From PALSA-1006 sp964571195 (GTDB lineage Bacteria > Pseudomonadota > Gammaproteobacteria > Burkholderiales > Gallionellaceae), in NCBI GenBank assembly GCA_964571195.1, contig CAZNAD010000002.1, positions 124,001 to 188,000 on the forward strand: DNA of 64,000 bases, given 5' to 3'. Every line of letters begins with the position of its first letter. Positions within the stretch are counted from its first letter, which is position 1. The notes beneath the pieces were generated by a model. That model was given only the letters and a program-made list of their open reading frames with translations. It was not told the DNA's origin and searched no databases. A program made the translations under genes and the position numbers. Below, one piece after another: positions 1 to 7,996 of the stretch.

Positions 1-1
1 C

Positions 2-124
2 GAGCATATCGCCCAGATGGCCGAGGAGAGCAGAAAGGCGATCGAACAGACCGCAGAAAGCATCCGTCACCTCAGCGAGCTTGCCGGTGCGCTGGAAGGC
101 GCGGTGGCTCGTTTCCGCGTGTAA
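2..124 (+). CDS. Methyl-accepting chemotaxis protein, C-terminal fragment
   Basis: Open from the left edge of the window and ending in TAA. The 40 visible residues (EHIAQMAEESRKAIEQTAES, then a leucine/alanine-rich end RFRV) are the typical last helix of the cytoplasmic coiled-coil signalling domain of chemoreceptors, where the heptad pattern runs to the C-terminus with phrases such as HLSELAGALEGAVARF. The ligand-binding part lies outside the window, so the stimulus cannot be inferred. No CheR/CheB docking pentapeptide (NWETF-like) is present at the end. The family call is fairly secure; everything else is unknown. Confidence 0.75.
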   Translation, partial: EHIAQMAEESRKAIEQTAESIRHLSELAGALEGAVARFRV

Positions 125-214
125 GTACGGCAGGCTCAGACCACACAAGCCCCATGCCGTTGCGGTCTGGGGCGAGACGTTTGCGGCAGGGCTACTGAGG
201 GGCGGGCGGATGTA

Positions 215-619
215 TCATGGCCCGGCTTTTTTGGGAGGCTCGGATGCTGCGGCAGGTTTAGGTACGCTGCCTGCTTTGTCTTGTGCGGGTGCGGGCGCGG
301 GTGTCTGCGCCTGAGCCTGAGGTTTGTCATCTTTTTTCGACGAAGTTGCTTTTGTCTTCGTCTTTGTCTTTGTCTTGGTAACCCGCTTGGCGGCTGAAGT
401 GGCGGGTGCCTCCATCATCTTGAAGAATTTGGAAGAGGCGGTCGGCTCGGATATCTCTTTTACTTCGGATTCTTTACGCATCTCTTTCCATTGATCTCGC
501 AGGGTCGGGGGGGGCGGTTCGCTCGTGATGTAAACCGTAGCGGGTTCCTGGTCCTGCGGTTGCTCCGGCACGACGATACATCCGGCGAGCAGAAGCAGGG
601 GAAAGAAAATCATCTTCAT
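215..619 (-). CDS. Small Lys/Thr/Ala/Pro-rich lipoprotein, unknown function
   Basis: A short protein with a lipoprotein signal: MKMIFFPLLLLAGC, lipobox LAGC with Cys14 as the lipidated residue. The mature part is low complexity: a proline-rich linker, a run of alternating Thr-Lys residues, then Gln/Ala/Pro repeats. I chose the inner ATG at 619 because a GGAG sits about six bases before it and the signal peptide then starts cleanly; an upstream in-frame ATG at 631 has no ribosome binding site. The basic mature segment could bind peptidoglycan, LPS or nucleic acid, but nothing shows which. No enzyme domain is recognisable. It stands alone between a chemoreceptor gene (convergent) and rlmI. Confidence 0.6.
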   Translation of the reverse strand: MKMIFFPLLLLAGCIVVPEQPQDQEPATVYITSEPPPPTLRDQWKEMRKESEVKEISEPTASSKFFKMMEAPATSAAKRVTKTKTKTKTKATSSKKDDKPQAQAQTPAPAPAQDKAGSVPKPAAASEPPKKAGP

Positions 620-686
620 GCGGTACTCCATTCACGGGGGATGTGATCAATTGTAGTCAGCCAAACAAATATGCGCCATCCGTTGT

Positions 687-2033
687 TCATATTCCGGTAT
701 CTTGCACGCGCAAGACCAGGCCTTTCAGGTAGGCACCTTCCGGGAAGCTCAGCAGTACCGGATGATCCGCAGTCGCGTACAGTTTTTTCACGATCTGCGC
801 ATTCACACCCGCATCCAGCGCTGCGCCCGCGATGATCTTCTGAAACAGCTCGTCGCTGATGCCGCCTGAGCAGGAGTAGGTGAACAACAGACCGCCCGGT
901 CGCAGCAGTTTGAATCCGAGCAGATTGATGTCCTTGTAGGCGCGCGATGCTTTTTCGGCGAAAGCGGCGGTGGGGGCGAACTTGGGCGGATCGAGTACGA
1001 TGAGGTCGAACTTCCTGTTCTGGTCGCGCAGTTTGCGCAGTGCCTCAAACACATCGGCGCATTGCCAGTCTGCTTTGGATGTGTCGAGACCGTTCAATTC
1101 GACATTGCGCTTGGCCAATTCCAGCGCAGCTTCTGATGCATCAATGGATAACACTGACTTCGCACCGCCGCGTAGCGCATAGAGCGAGAAGCCGCCGGTG
1201 TAGCAGAAACAGTTGAGCACTTCGCGATCCGCTGCCAGTGAGCCGGTCAGCGCGCGGTTGTCGCGCTGGTCTAGGTAGTAGCCGGTCTTTTGGCCTTCCG
1301 CCACATCGACGGCGAAGCGCAGTCCGTGTTCGATTACTTCGATCTTTTCCGGCAATTTGCCGCGCACGATGCCGTTCCGTTTCGGCAAGCCCTCCAGTTC
1401 GCGCCCGTCGGAATCCGAGCGCTCGTAGATGCACACCGGCGCACAGAGCTCCTGCAAGGCATCGGCGATGGTCTCGCGCCAGCGCTCCGGCCCGGCGCTG
1501 CCGAGCTGCATCACCAGCACTTCGCCGTATTTGTCCACGATGAGGCCGGGCAGTCCGTCCGATTCGCCGTGGATGATGCGCATGCCGCTGCTGACGCTTT
1601 CGATGTCCAGCGCGCCGCGCGCAGCCAGCGCATCGGCAATGCGCCGACGGAAGAACGCTTTGTTGACGGTTGTCTTTTCGTCCCACGACCACACCCGCGC
1701 GGTGATCTGCGAGTCGGGGTTGTACGCAGCCCATGCCAGAAAATCGCCCGTGCTGTCGCGTACCGCAACGGTGTCGCCGCTGGCGGGATTGCCGTCGGTG
1801 TATTCGACCGCGCCCGAGAATATCCATGGGTGGCGGCGCTGCAACGATTTCTCACGTTCAACCCTGAGGATGACAGCGGGTTTGGCAGAAGGGTCTCCTG
1901 CGCGGGGCCGAGTGATTTGTTTGGGTGCAGGAGCGCAGGTTTCCTTGTTACGCTGCACGCGCTTGCGGAAATCCTTGCCGCCCTGTGATTGGCGGTGCGG
2001 AGTGGAATGCGATTTTGGTTTTTGAGTGCTCAT
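687..2033 (-). CDS. rlmI: 23S rRNA (cytosine-5)-methyltransferase, RlmI/YccW family
   Basis: Class I SAM-dependent methyltransferase of the RlmI type, which in E. coli makes m5C1962 in 23S rRNA. A PUA-type RNA-binding domain occupies about residues 52-125 (RVEREKSLQRRHPWIFSGAV). The Rossmann methyltransferase follows, with the SAM loop NCFCYTGGFSLYALRGG, the acidic residue in SIDASEAAL, the motif LDPPKF and a catalytic-type cysteine in FTYSCSGGI. The first ~50 residues are a basic, low-complexity extension not usual in the family. The start ATG overlaps the xerC stop by four bases (ATGA), which favours this start and translational coupling, so rlmI is the last gene of the dapF-DUF484-xerC run. 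The exact target base is inferred from family. Confidence 0.85.
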   Translation of the reverse strand: MSTQKPKSHSTPHRQSQGGKDFRKRVQRNKETCAPAPKQITRPRAGDPSAKPAVILRVEREKSLQRRHPWIFSGAVEYTDGNPASGDTVAVRDSTGDFLAWAAYNPDSQITARVWSWDEKTTVNKAFFRRRIADALAARGALDIESVSSGMRIIHGESDGLPGLIVDKYGEVLVMQLGSAGPERWRETIADALQELCAPVCIYERSDSDGRELEGLPKRNGIVRGKLPEKIEVIEHGLRFAVDVAEGQKTGYYLDQRDNRALTGSLAADREVLNCFCYTGGFSLYALRGGAKSVLSIDASEAALELAKRNVELNGLDTSKADWQCADVFEALRKLRDQNRKFDLIVLDPPKFAPTAAFAEKASRAYKDINLLGFKLLRPGGLLFTYSCSGGISDELFQKIIAGAALDAGVNAQIVKKLYATADHPVLLSFPEGAYLKGLVLRVQDTGI

Positions 2034-2932
2034 GGTTTCTTCTTGGCACGCGGATGCGCGCCGTCATAGATTTTGGCAAGGTACTGGAAATCGAGATGGG
2101 TGTAGACCTGCGTGGTCGAGATGCTGGCGTGACCGAGCATCTCCTGCACCGCGCGCAGGTCGCCGGAGGATTGCAGCACATGGGTGGCGAAGGAGTGGCG
2201 CAGCATGTGCGGATGCACGCCGGTGTTGAGCCCCTGCTTGAGTGCCCATTTGTCCAGTTGCAACTCCACGGTGCGCGGCGAGATGCGCGCACCGCGCGTG
2301 CCCACGAACAGCGCGGTCTCTTCGGGCTTGGCGATCTCGCCGCGTACCGCCAGCCAGGCTTGCAATGCGGCGATGGCGTGGCTGCCCAGCGGCACGATGC
2401 GGGTCTTGTTGCCTTTGCCGGTGACACGTACCGATGCATCGGCGAAATCCATATCGATAGGGTCTAGACTCACCAGTTCGGCCAGACGCAGGCCTGAAGA
2501 ATAGAGCAGCTCGAACATCGCCTTGTCGCGCGCATCCAGCGGCGACTCTACCTTCATTTCCACCAGCTTCACCGCCTCGTCGGGCGACAGCGCATGTGGC
2601 AACGTTTTGGGCGACTTCGGCGCGCGCAGGCCGACGCAGGGATTCACCTTGCAGCCGTGGTCACGCATCAGGTAGCTGTAAAAACCGCGCCATGCCGATA
2701 GGAGTCGCGCCAGCGAGCGACCACTCAGGCCGTTGCCGTGCAACTGCGCGATATAGCGGCGGATATGGTGGCTTCTGAGATCGGCGAGAGGGGTGGTGTC
2801 GGCCAGTTCGAACAGGCGACGGATGTCGCGCGCATAGTTCTCCGAGGTCAGCGGGGAGTAGTTGCGCTCATGATGCAGATAGGCGAGATAGCCTTGCAGG
2901 GTCGCGGGAGCATCATGAGTGGCCGCAGGCAT
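2030..2932 (-). CDS. xerC: Tyrosine recombinase XerC
   Basis: Site-specific recombinase that with XerD resolves chromosome dimers at dif. The N-terminal SAM-like core-binding domain covers about residues 10-95 and the catalytic domain 110-300. All six catalytic residues are visible: Arg149 (SSGLRLAELV), Lys173 (TGKGNK), His242 and Arg245 (HMLRHSFATH), His268 (LGHAS) and the nucleophile Tyr277 (TTQVYTH). The length of 300 residues is normal. XerC rather than XerD is supported by its neighbours: dapF and a DUF484 gene precede xerC in the same order as in E. coli. The ATG overlaps the DUF484 stop by one base (TGATG). Confidence 0.93.
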   Translation of the reverse strand: MPAATHDAPATLQGYLAYLHHERNYSPLTSENYARDIRRLFELADTTPLADLRSHHIRRYIAQLHGNGLSGRSLARLLSAWRGFYSYLMRDHGCKVNPCVGLRAPKSPKTLPHALSPDEAVKLVEMKVESPLDARDKAMFELLYSSGLRLAELVSLDPIDMDFADASVRVTGKGNKTRIVPLGSHAIAALQAWLAVRGEIAKPEETALFVGTRGARISPRTVELQLDKWALKQGLNTGVHPHMLRHSFATHVLQSSGDLRAVQEMLGHASISTTQVYTHLDFQYLAKIYDGAHPRAKKKP

Positions 2933-3552
2933 CAGGAACGGGGGCTGAGGGCGGCGCTCGCGAGGTCGGCGATATGCTGCAAGAACACCGTTCCCATCCC
3001 GGGATAGAAGCGTTGCGCATCTTCGCTGGCGAGAATGAGCAAGCCTATGGTCTGTTTGTTCGCACGCAAGGGCAGGTAGGCGAAAGAACGTAGATGTGAT
3101 GCGGCCTCACCGAACCATTGTGCGGTGTCGGCGGCAGCCTCATGCAGACATACCGGCTGGGCATGGCTGTCGGCGAAGGCTAGCACCTCGGCACTTGGTG
3201 CCTGCTCTTTCCACAGATGCAGGGCAGCATGCGGAATGGCAAAGACCTCGCGCAGGTTGTGCACGACGGCATCTTGCAAGCCGGACGCTCCGCCTGTGCC
3301 GAACAGGGACAGCGTGAATTGGTGCAATTTGCTCTGCAAACCGTCGTTCTCTTTGGCAAATTCGAGCAGGTCATGCAGTTTCTTTTCGAGTTCTTTCACA
3401 CGCTCGCGCAGGGTGAGCATCTGGCGCTCGCTCAGCGAAATGGTGCGCCCGCCATAGGGATGCGGGATGACGACATCGGCCAGCATCTGGGCGTAGGCCT
3501 CGAAGAAATCGGGGTTGCTCTGTAAATAGTTTGCGACGTCTTCTGCTTTCAT
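2932..3552 (-). CDS. DUF484 family protein (YigA-like)
   Basis: A DUF484 protein with a GAF-like fold over roughly residues 70-200. The N-terminal segment VANYLQSNPDFFEAYAQML is the family signature and is followed by a helix that looks coiled-coil (LRERVKELEKKLHDLLEFA). The function is not established; GAF-like domains often bind small molecules or mediate dimerisation. I chose the ATG at 3552 (MKAEDVANYL) because AGGACAG precedes it; the longer frame begins inside dapF and lacks a ribosome site. It lies 10 bases after dapF and is fused by overlap to xerC, a conserved proteobacterial arrangement. Confidence 0.8.
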   Translation of the reverse strand: MKAEDVANYLQSNPDFFEAYAQMLADVVIPHPYGGRTISLSERQMLTLRERVKELEKKLHDLLEFAKENDGLQSKLHQFTLSLFGTGGASGLQDAVVHNLREVFAIPHAALHLWKEQAPSAEVLAFADSHAQPVCLHEAAADTAQWFGEAASHLRSFAYLPLRANKQTIGLLILASEDAQRFYPGMGTVFLQHIADLASAALSPRS

Positions 3553-3562
3553 ATCTGTCCTG

Positions 3563-4393
3563 TTAAATGATGATTTCGCCTTCAAATACGCTGATCGCCG
3601 GGCCGGTCATCAACACCGGTGCCGATCCTCCCGCCCAGCTGATGCTGAGTGTGCCGCCGCGCGTGGCGACATGTACTGTTTCGTCCAGCAGACTACGGCG
3701 TATGCCGGCGACGACGGCGGCACATGCCCCGGAGCCGCAGGACAATGTTTCGCCCGAGCCGCGTTCGAACACGCGCAGTTTGACATGGCTGCGGTCGAGT
3801 ATTTGCATGAAGCCGGCATTGACCCGCTTCGGAAAACGGGCATGCTGTTCGATCAGCGGCCCCTGTGTGCCGACTGGCGCGGTCTCGACATCCTCGACCA
3901 CTTGCACCGCATGCGGGTTACCCATTGATACGGCGCTGATCTCAACCAGCGTGTTGCCGACCATCAGGGGTTGGATCGGCGCATCGGTATCACTGATAAA
4001 AGGGATGCGAGCAGGGTCGAATACCGGCGCTCCCATATTCACGGTGACGCGCCCGTCATCGGCCAAGCGCGGCGAAATCAGGCCGTTCTTGGTCTCCACC
4101 ATGATCTCGCGCTTGGTCGTGAGTTTGTGGTCATGCACATAACGCACAAAACAGCGCGCGCCGTTGCCGCACTGCTCGACTTCGCCGCCGTCGGCATTGA
4201 AGATACGGTAACGAAAATCAACGTCGGGGTTTTGAGAGCGCTCCACCAGCAGAATCTGGTCGCAACCTACGCCGAAATGCCGGTCTGCCAGTAGCCGCAG
4301 TTGCTCGGGGGTGAGGTGCAACGATTGGCGCACGCCGTCCAACACGACGAAATCGTTACCGGCACCGTGCATTTTGGTGAATTTGAGCAACAT
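3563..4393 (-). CDS. dapF: Diaminopimelate epimerase
   Basis: Converts LL- to meso-diaminopimelate, the peptidoglycan cross-linking residue and direct lysine precursor, in the cytoplasm. The N-terminus KFTKMHGAGNDFVVLDG is diagnostic. The two catalytic cysteines are Cys75 (EQCGNGARCF) and Cys219 (LSCGSGACAAV), the acid/base pair of this cofactor-independent racemase fold. With the ATG at 4393 the protein has 276 residues, the normal length; the open frame continues upstream for 20 codons without homology. It is the second gene in a minus-strand run after the CoA-binding protein and before DUF484-xerC. Confidence 0.95.
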   Translation of the reverse strand: MLLKFTKMHGAGNDFVVLDGVRQSLHLTPEQLRLLADRHFGVGCDQILLVERSQNPDVDFRYRIFNADGGEVEQCGNGARCFVRYVHDHKLTTKREIMVETKNGLISPRLADDGRVTVNMGAPVFDPARIPFISDTDAPIQPLMVGNTLVEISAVSMGNPHAVQVVEDVETAPVGTQGPLIEQHARFPKRVNAGFMQILDRSHVKLRVFERGSGETLSCGSGACAAVVAGIRRSLLDETVHVATRGGTLSISWAGGSAPVLMTGPAISVFEGEIII

Positions 4394-4410
4394 GTCCTGG
4401 ATCCATTCGA

Positions 4411-4860
4411 TCAACGGGAGGGGATTATACGTGCTTGAGTCCCATCGTTGCATAACTGGGTATGGTCGCGAAACATGCAGCGATCCATGACCACCAACAT
4501 ACCCGCCTGTTGTGCGCGCAACGCGGCTTGCTCGTGAATCACCCCATCTTGTAGCCAGAGATGTTTGATCCCCAGCCGGATGCAGCTTTCCACAATGGCC
4601 GGTACGTGTTCGGCGGCGCGAAACACATCAACGATATCGGGTCGTTCGGGCAAGCTTTCCAGATCGGGATAGGCTTTTACGCCCAGCACTTCCTCTACCA
4701 GAGGCCGTACCGGGATGATGCGATAGCCGAATCCCTGTAGCGCCTGTGCCACGCGGAAGCTGGGGCGATTCGGCTGGGGCGACAGTCCAACCACGGCGAT
4801 GCTGCGCACTTCGCGCAACAGGCGGCAGATTTCTGCTGGGGCGGGATTGGAGAAGCTCAT
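4411..4860 (-). CDS. CoA-binding domain protein (YccU-like)
   Basis: A single Rossmann-like CoA-binding domain (CoA_binding_2), about 150 residues. The glycine-rich nucleotide loop is SIAVVGLSPQPNRPSFRV, and the C-terminal half has KHLWLQDGVIHEQAALRA and a conserved cysteine in MDRCMFRDH. Relatives include E. coli YccU; the ligand is thought to be coenzyme A or an acyl-CoA, but no physiological role is settled. Start: ATG at 4860; a TTG nine bases upstream is possible, and neither has a clear ribosome site. It sits 17 bases before dapF on the same strand and is divergent from the tRNA-Arg gene. Confidence 0.8.
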   Translation of the reverse strand: MSFSNPAPAEICRLLREVRSIAVVGLSPQPNRPSFRVAQALQGFGYRIIPVRPLVEEVLGVKAYPDLESLPERPDIVDVFRAAEHVPAIVESCIRLGIKHLWLQDGVIHEQAALRAQQAGMLVVMDRCMFRDHTQLCNDGTQARIIPSR

Positions 4861-4919
4861 AAGGCGCAAGATAACATCATTTTAATAGCGGATGCATGGG
4901 CGAGGCAGAGGAAAAACGC

Positions 4920-4925
4920 TATACT
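4920..4925 (+). promoter_or_regulatory. Candidate -10 element of the tRNA-Arg gene
   Basis: TATACT lies 14 bases before the tRNA and is followed at once by a GC-rich discriminator (GCGCGCC), a pattern common at stable-RNA promoters. No convincing -35 hexamer is visible at 16-18 bases upstream, so this is tentative. Confidence 0.35.
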
Positions 4926-4939
4926 GCGCGCCGTTCAAA

Positions 4940-5016
4940 GCGCCCGTAGCTCAGCTGGATAGAGTATTGGTTTCCGAAGCCAAGGGTCGTGGGTTCGACT
5001 CCCGCCGGGCGCACCA
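4940..5016 (+). tRNA. tRNA-Arg (anticodon CCG)
   Basis: A complete cloverleaf can be folded by eye: acceptor arms GCGCCCG and CGGGCGC, D-arm GCTC..GAGT, anticodon stem TTGGT/GCCAA around the loop TTCCGAA (anticodon CCG, reading CGG), T-arm GTGGG-TTCGACT-CCCGC, and an encoded ACCA 3' end. Total 77 nt including CCA. It stands alone between a CoA-binding protein gene and a GGDEF gene. No integrase or repeated tRNA 3' end is seen beside it, so there is no sign that it serves as an attachment site here. Confidence 0.97.
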
Positions 5017-5069
5017 GTTTATCTCCCGCATCCGGGTACGGATGTGTCCTTGTGCCAGAACGCCAAGAT

Positions 5070-5948
5070 TCATAACGTGTGGTCGATCACCAGTTCGGCG
5101 GTGCGGCAGCAATTCTTGCCGCTTTGTTTTGCGCGGTACATCGCGGAGTCGGCGATCTTGACCAGCTGGTCTGGTGTTTCCCCGTGGTTTGGGTAGAAGG
5201 AGATGCCGATACTGACGCTGACCGAGCAGCTTTTGCCGTCCAGCAGGAACGGGCTGTCGATGGCATCAATGATCTTTCTGGCGACGCGGTCGATATGTTC
5301 CGGTGTGCGTCCGTTGCACAGGATCACGGTGAATTCGTCCCCACCCATGCGCGCCACCGTGTCCGAATCGCGGATACATTCCATGATGCGATTGGAAGCT
5401 TCGCGCAGTAGCGCGTCGCCGATGTTGTGTCCCATGGTGTCATTAACGAGCTTGAAGCCATCAAGATCCAGATAGAGGATGCCGATCAACTCGTTGTCGC
5501 GGCGGGCTCTGGCGATTGCCTGAGTGAGGCGATCATAGAACAGGATGCGGTTGGGCAGGCCGGTCAGTGCGTCGTGGTGAGCCAGATGCAGAACCTGTTC
5601 GTTGGTTTTCTTGAGCCGGGTGACCAGCTTCCAGAGGAAGCGCGCTTGAAAGCCGCCGATCACATTCTTGCTGCCCAGTTTCGATTCGACATAGGTCGTC
5701 ACGTCCTCATCGGCAGAGAGGTTGAGCGCCATACAGGAGCCGCACTTCGCCAGAGCATCGTCCAGGTCGGTGAAAGTGGGGATGTTGTTCTTTCTGGCGA
5801 TCTCCATGCCGGGCGCTGCCGAATTGACGTCGACGATCCCCACGATCATGATCATCGGGTCTTTGATGAACAGGTCGATCATTGCGACACCGCCCCGCCC
5901 GGCACCGATTACCAGGATTCTCTGGACACTTGTGGTCATTTCCATCAT
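5070..5948 (-). CDS. Diguanylate cyclase with N-terminal Rossmann-like domain
   Basis: Predicted to make cyclic di-GMP. The C-terminal ~165 residues are a GGDEF domain: entry motif HHDALTGLPNRILFYDRL, metal-binding LDLDGFKLVND, and the active signature MGGDEF. An inhibitory I-site RDSD lies five residues before GGDEF, so product inhibition is expected. The N-terminal ~110 residues are not PAS or GAF: they begin ILVIGAGRGGVAMIDLF, a dinucleotide-binding glycine loop, followed by alternating strands and helices and a Cys-X2-Cys (KCGSC). No membrane segment is visible, so it should be cytosolic. I chose ATG 5948 for the AGGGGAG eight bases upstream. What the Rossmann domain senses (NAD(H), redox state or other) is unknown. 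Confidence 0.88.
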   Translation of the reverse strand: MMEMTTSVQRILVIGAGRGGVAMIDLFIKDPMIMIVGIVDVNSAAPGMEIARKNNIPTFTDLDDALAKCGSCMALNLSADEDVTTYVESKLGSKNVIGGFQARFLWKLVTRLKKTNEQVLHLAHHDALTGLPNRILFYDRLTQAIARARRDNELIGILYLDLDGFKLVNDTMGHNIGDALLREASNRIMECIRDSDTVARMGGDEFTVILCNGRTPEHIDRVARKIIDAIDSPFLLDGKSCSVSVSIGISFYPNHGETPDQLVKIADSAMYRAKQSGKNCCRTAELVIDHTL

Positions 5949-6051
5949 CAAATCGGCTCCCCTGAATGAACGTTCGGATTATCAACCTGCAACCCTGTGT
6001 CAGGCAATGGTTCGGACGCCTGATCCGGCTGAAATTTTTTAGTTTTTGGAA

Positions 6052-7020
6052 TTACCTCAGTCCGGCCTGTTCTGCCTGTTCATCCGCGAAATAGCTCGAC
6101 CGCACCATCGGTGCACAGGCGGCATGTGAGTACCCCATCGCTTTTGCGGCATCTTCGAACATCTTGAATGTTTCCGGCGGCACATAACGCAATACCGGCA
6201 GGTGGCCGTCGGAAGGTTGCAGGTATTGTCCGAGCGTCAGCATCTCGACATCGTGGTCGCGTAAGTCCTGCATCACTTGCAGGACTTCGTCATCGGTCTC
6301 GCCTAGTCCCAGCATCAGGCCGGATTTGGTCGTCACCTGCGGGAATCTGGCTTTGAATTTTTTGAGCAACAGGAGGGAGTGCGCATAATCGGCACCAGGG
6401 CGTGCCATCGGGTACAGGCGCGGCACGGTTTCCAGATTGTGGTTGAGTACGTCCGGTAGTTCGACTGCCATTGCGTCCAGAGCTACGTCGAGACGGCCGC
6501 GAAAGTCGGGTACCAGCGTTTCCAGCTTGGTGTCGGGTGAGGATGCGCGAATCGCGCGCAGGCATGCGGCAAAGTGCTGCGCGCCGCCGTCGCGCAGATC
6601 GTCCCTGTCCACGCTGGTGATGACGACATAGCGCAATTTTAACAGGCCGATGGAATGTGCCAGATTCTTCGGTTCATCGGCATCCGGCGGCAGCGGTTTG
6701 CCGTGAGCCACGTCGCAAAACGGACAGCGGCGCGTACAGACGTCGCCGAGGATCATGAAGCTGGCGGTACCTTTGCCGAAACATTCGCCGATATTGGGGC
6801 AGGATGCTTCCTCACAGACGGTATGCAAGCCGTGTTCGCGCAACATGTGTTTTACTTCGTTGTATCCTGCCCCGCTGCCGGGCTTAACGCGTATCCACTG
6901 CGGTTTACGCAAACGTTCTTGCAAGGGCACGATTTTGATGGGATTTCGCGAAGTCTTTGATTCCCCTGTTTGTTTTCCGGTATTATGCATGGCTCGTGGG
7001 ATGTCTGGCAAAAGTGTCAT
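6052..7020 (-). CDS. lipA: Lipoyl synthase
   Basis: Radical SAM enzyme that inserts two sulfurs into protein-bound octanoyl groups to make lipoyl cofactors of 2-oxoacid dehydrogenases and the glycine cleavage system. Both iron-sulfur clusters are visible: the auxiliary cluster in CEEASCPNIGEC and the radical SAM cluster in CTRRCPFC. The C-terminus has the conserved serine region MVRSSYFADEQ. The start is uncertain: ATG at 7020 gives 322 residues; GTG 7044 and ATG 6990 are in frame, and none has a strong ribosome site. The lipB gene lies about 2 kb away, separated by an HDOD/MBL pair. Confidence 0.93.
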   Translation of the reverse strand: MTLLPDIPRAMHNTGKQTGESKTSRNPIKIVPLQERLRKPQWIRVKPGSGAGYNEVKHMLREHGLHTVCEEASCPNIGECFGKGTASFMILGDVCTRRCPFCDVAHGKPLPPDADEPKNLAHSIGLLKLRYVVITSVDRDDLRDGGAQHFAACLRAIRASSPDTKLETLVPDFRGRLDVALDAMAVELPDVLNHNLETVPRLYPMARPGADYAHSLLLLKKFKARFPQVTTKSGLMLGLGETDDEVLQVMQDLRDHDVEMLTLGQYLQPSDGHLPVLRYVPPETFKMFEDAAKAMGYSHAACAPMVRSSYFADEQAEQAGLR

Positions 7021-7124
7021 GAAGAATATCTTAATCAAAGACACCAGTTTGAGGTAAATTTACAAAATTGTATCGGCGCATACGCTTGTTTCGCCGGAAA
7101 AATTTAAGGGTAGGAAGATTCGCA

Positions 7125-7994
7125 ATGACTGACAGCTCCTCAGAACTGACCAAAAAACTATCGGAAGCCGTTGAAAAAATGCCTGCATTTCCAAAAAGTG
7201 TGCAGCGTATTCTGGAGTTGTCGCGAGAGATAAATTGCCCGCCCAAAGAGTTGGTTCTGGTCATCGAAAAGGATCCGGTGATGACCATGAAGTTGTTGCG
7301 TATCCTGAACTCTGCTTATTACAGCTTCCCCAAACAGATTACTTCGGTCAATCAGTCCGTGGTCTATCTCGGCTTGAATACGATCAAAAACATGGCATTG
7401 TCTTTTGCCGCGATGGGGTCATTGCCGCAGCAGAATGCGGCAGGATTCGATGTGCAGAAATATCTGATGCATTCGCTTACTACCGCGAGTTTTGCGCGCG
7501 CCTTGTGCCAGAAATACGGTCATGACGACACCGATCCGGCGGACTGCTATATCGCGGGATTGCTGCATGATTTCGGTAAGGTTGTGTTCGCGCAGTTTAT
7601 GGCGGAGGAGTTCAAAGAAGCGCTCACGCGAAGTGCAGAACAGATGATTCCGCTGCATAAGGCCGAACAGCAGATCATCGGCACCGATCATACCGTGGTC
7701 GGTGGTATGTTGGTCGAGCGTTGGCAGTTCCCCAAGCAACTCACCGAGAATATCCGCAACCACCACGGCGTTGCTTCGCCAACCAACACCGTGCAATGTT
7801 GCCTGTTCGCGGCGAATCAGATCAGCAAGAAGCTGGCACTGGGCAATGGTGGTAATCCTGTGGTGCAAGAACTTCCTTCCGTTCTGGAGGACTATTTCGA
7901 AGGCAACCTGGATACGGTCATCGCCAGCTTGGGGGATATCTCCAAATTGGCGAGCGAGGCGCAGGTCTTTGCTCAAGTCAGCAAGGAGTCCTGA
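7125..7994 (+). CDS. HDOD domain protein
   Basis: HDOD domain (a phosphodiesterase-like HD fold without the full metal site) over about residues 20-215: FPKSVQRILELSREINCPP, DPVMTMKLLRILNSAYY, and the partial HD signature AGLLHDFGKVVF followed by EQQIIGTDHTVVGGMLVERW. Proteins of this family act in signalling, often near chemotaxis or cyclic-di-GMP genes, without a proven catalytic reaction. The ATG at 7125 has AGGAAG eight bases upstream; an earlier in-frame start at 7068 lacks one. Two bases separate its stop from the next gene, so the pair is co-transcribed. Confidence 0.85.
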   Translation: MTDSSSELTKKLSEAVEKMPAFPKSVQRILELSREINCPPKELVLVIEKDPVMTMKLLRILNSAYYSFPKQITSVNQSVVYLGLNTIKNMALSFAAMGSLPQQNAAGFDVQKYLMHSLTTASFARALCQKYGHDDTDPADCYIAGLLHDFGKVVFAQFMAEEFKEALTRSAEQMIPLHKAEQQIIGTDHTVVGGMLVERWQFPKQLTENIRNHHGVASPTNTVQCCLFAANQISKKLALGNGGNPVVQELPSVLEDYFEGNLDTVIASLGDISKLASEAQVFAQVSKES

Positions 7995-7996
7995 GC

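Noticed and set aside
340..378. Phase-variable repeat in the lipoprotein gene (TTTGTC units)
   Set aside because: Only a few imperfect hexamers, so copy changes would keep the reading frame; no sign of on/off switching.
1290..1988. Long plus-strand ORF (232 codons) inside rlmI
   Set aside because: It lies opposite a clearly conserved methyltransferase gene, has no family motifs, and is a typical antisense shadow in GC-rich DNA. Similar long shadows opposite tkt, pyk, fba, groL, surA, metK and ahcY were rejected for the same reason.
2030..2932. XerC as a phage or integron integrase
   Set aside because: The dapF-DUF484-xerC order and 300-residue length match the housekeeping recombinase.
4940..5016. 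Attachment site or genomic island at tRNA-Arg
   Set aside because: No repeat of the tRNA 3' end, no integrase gene nearby, and both flanks are core genes.
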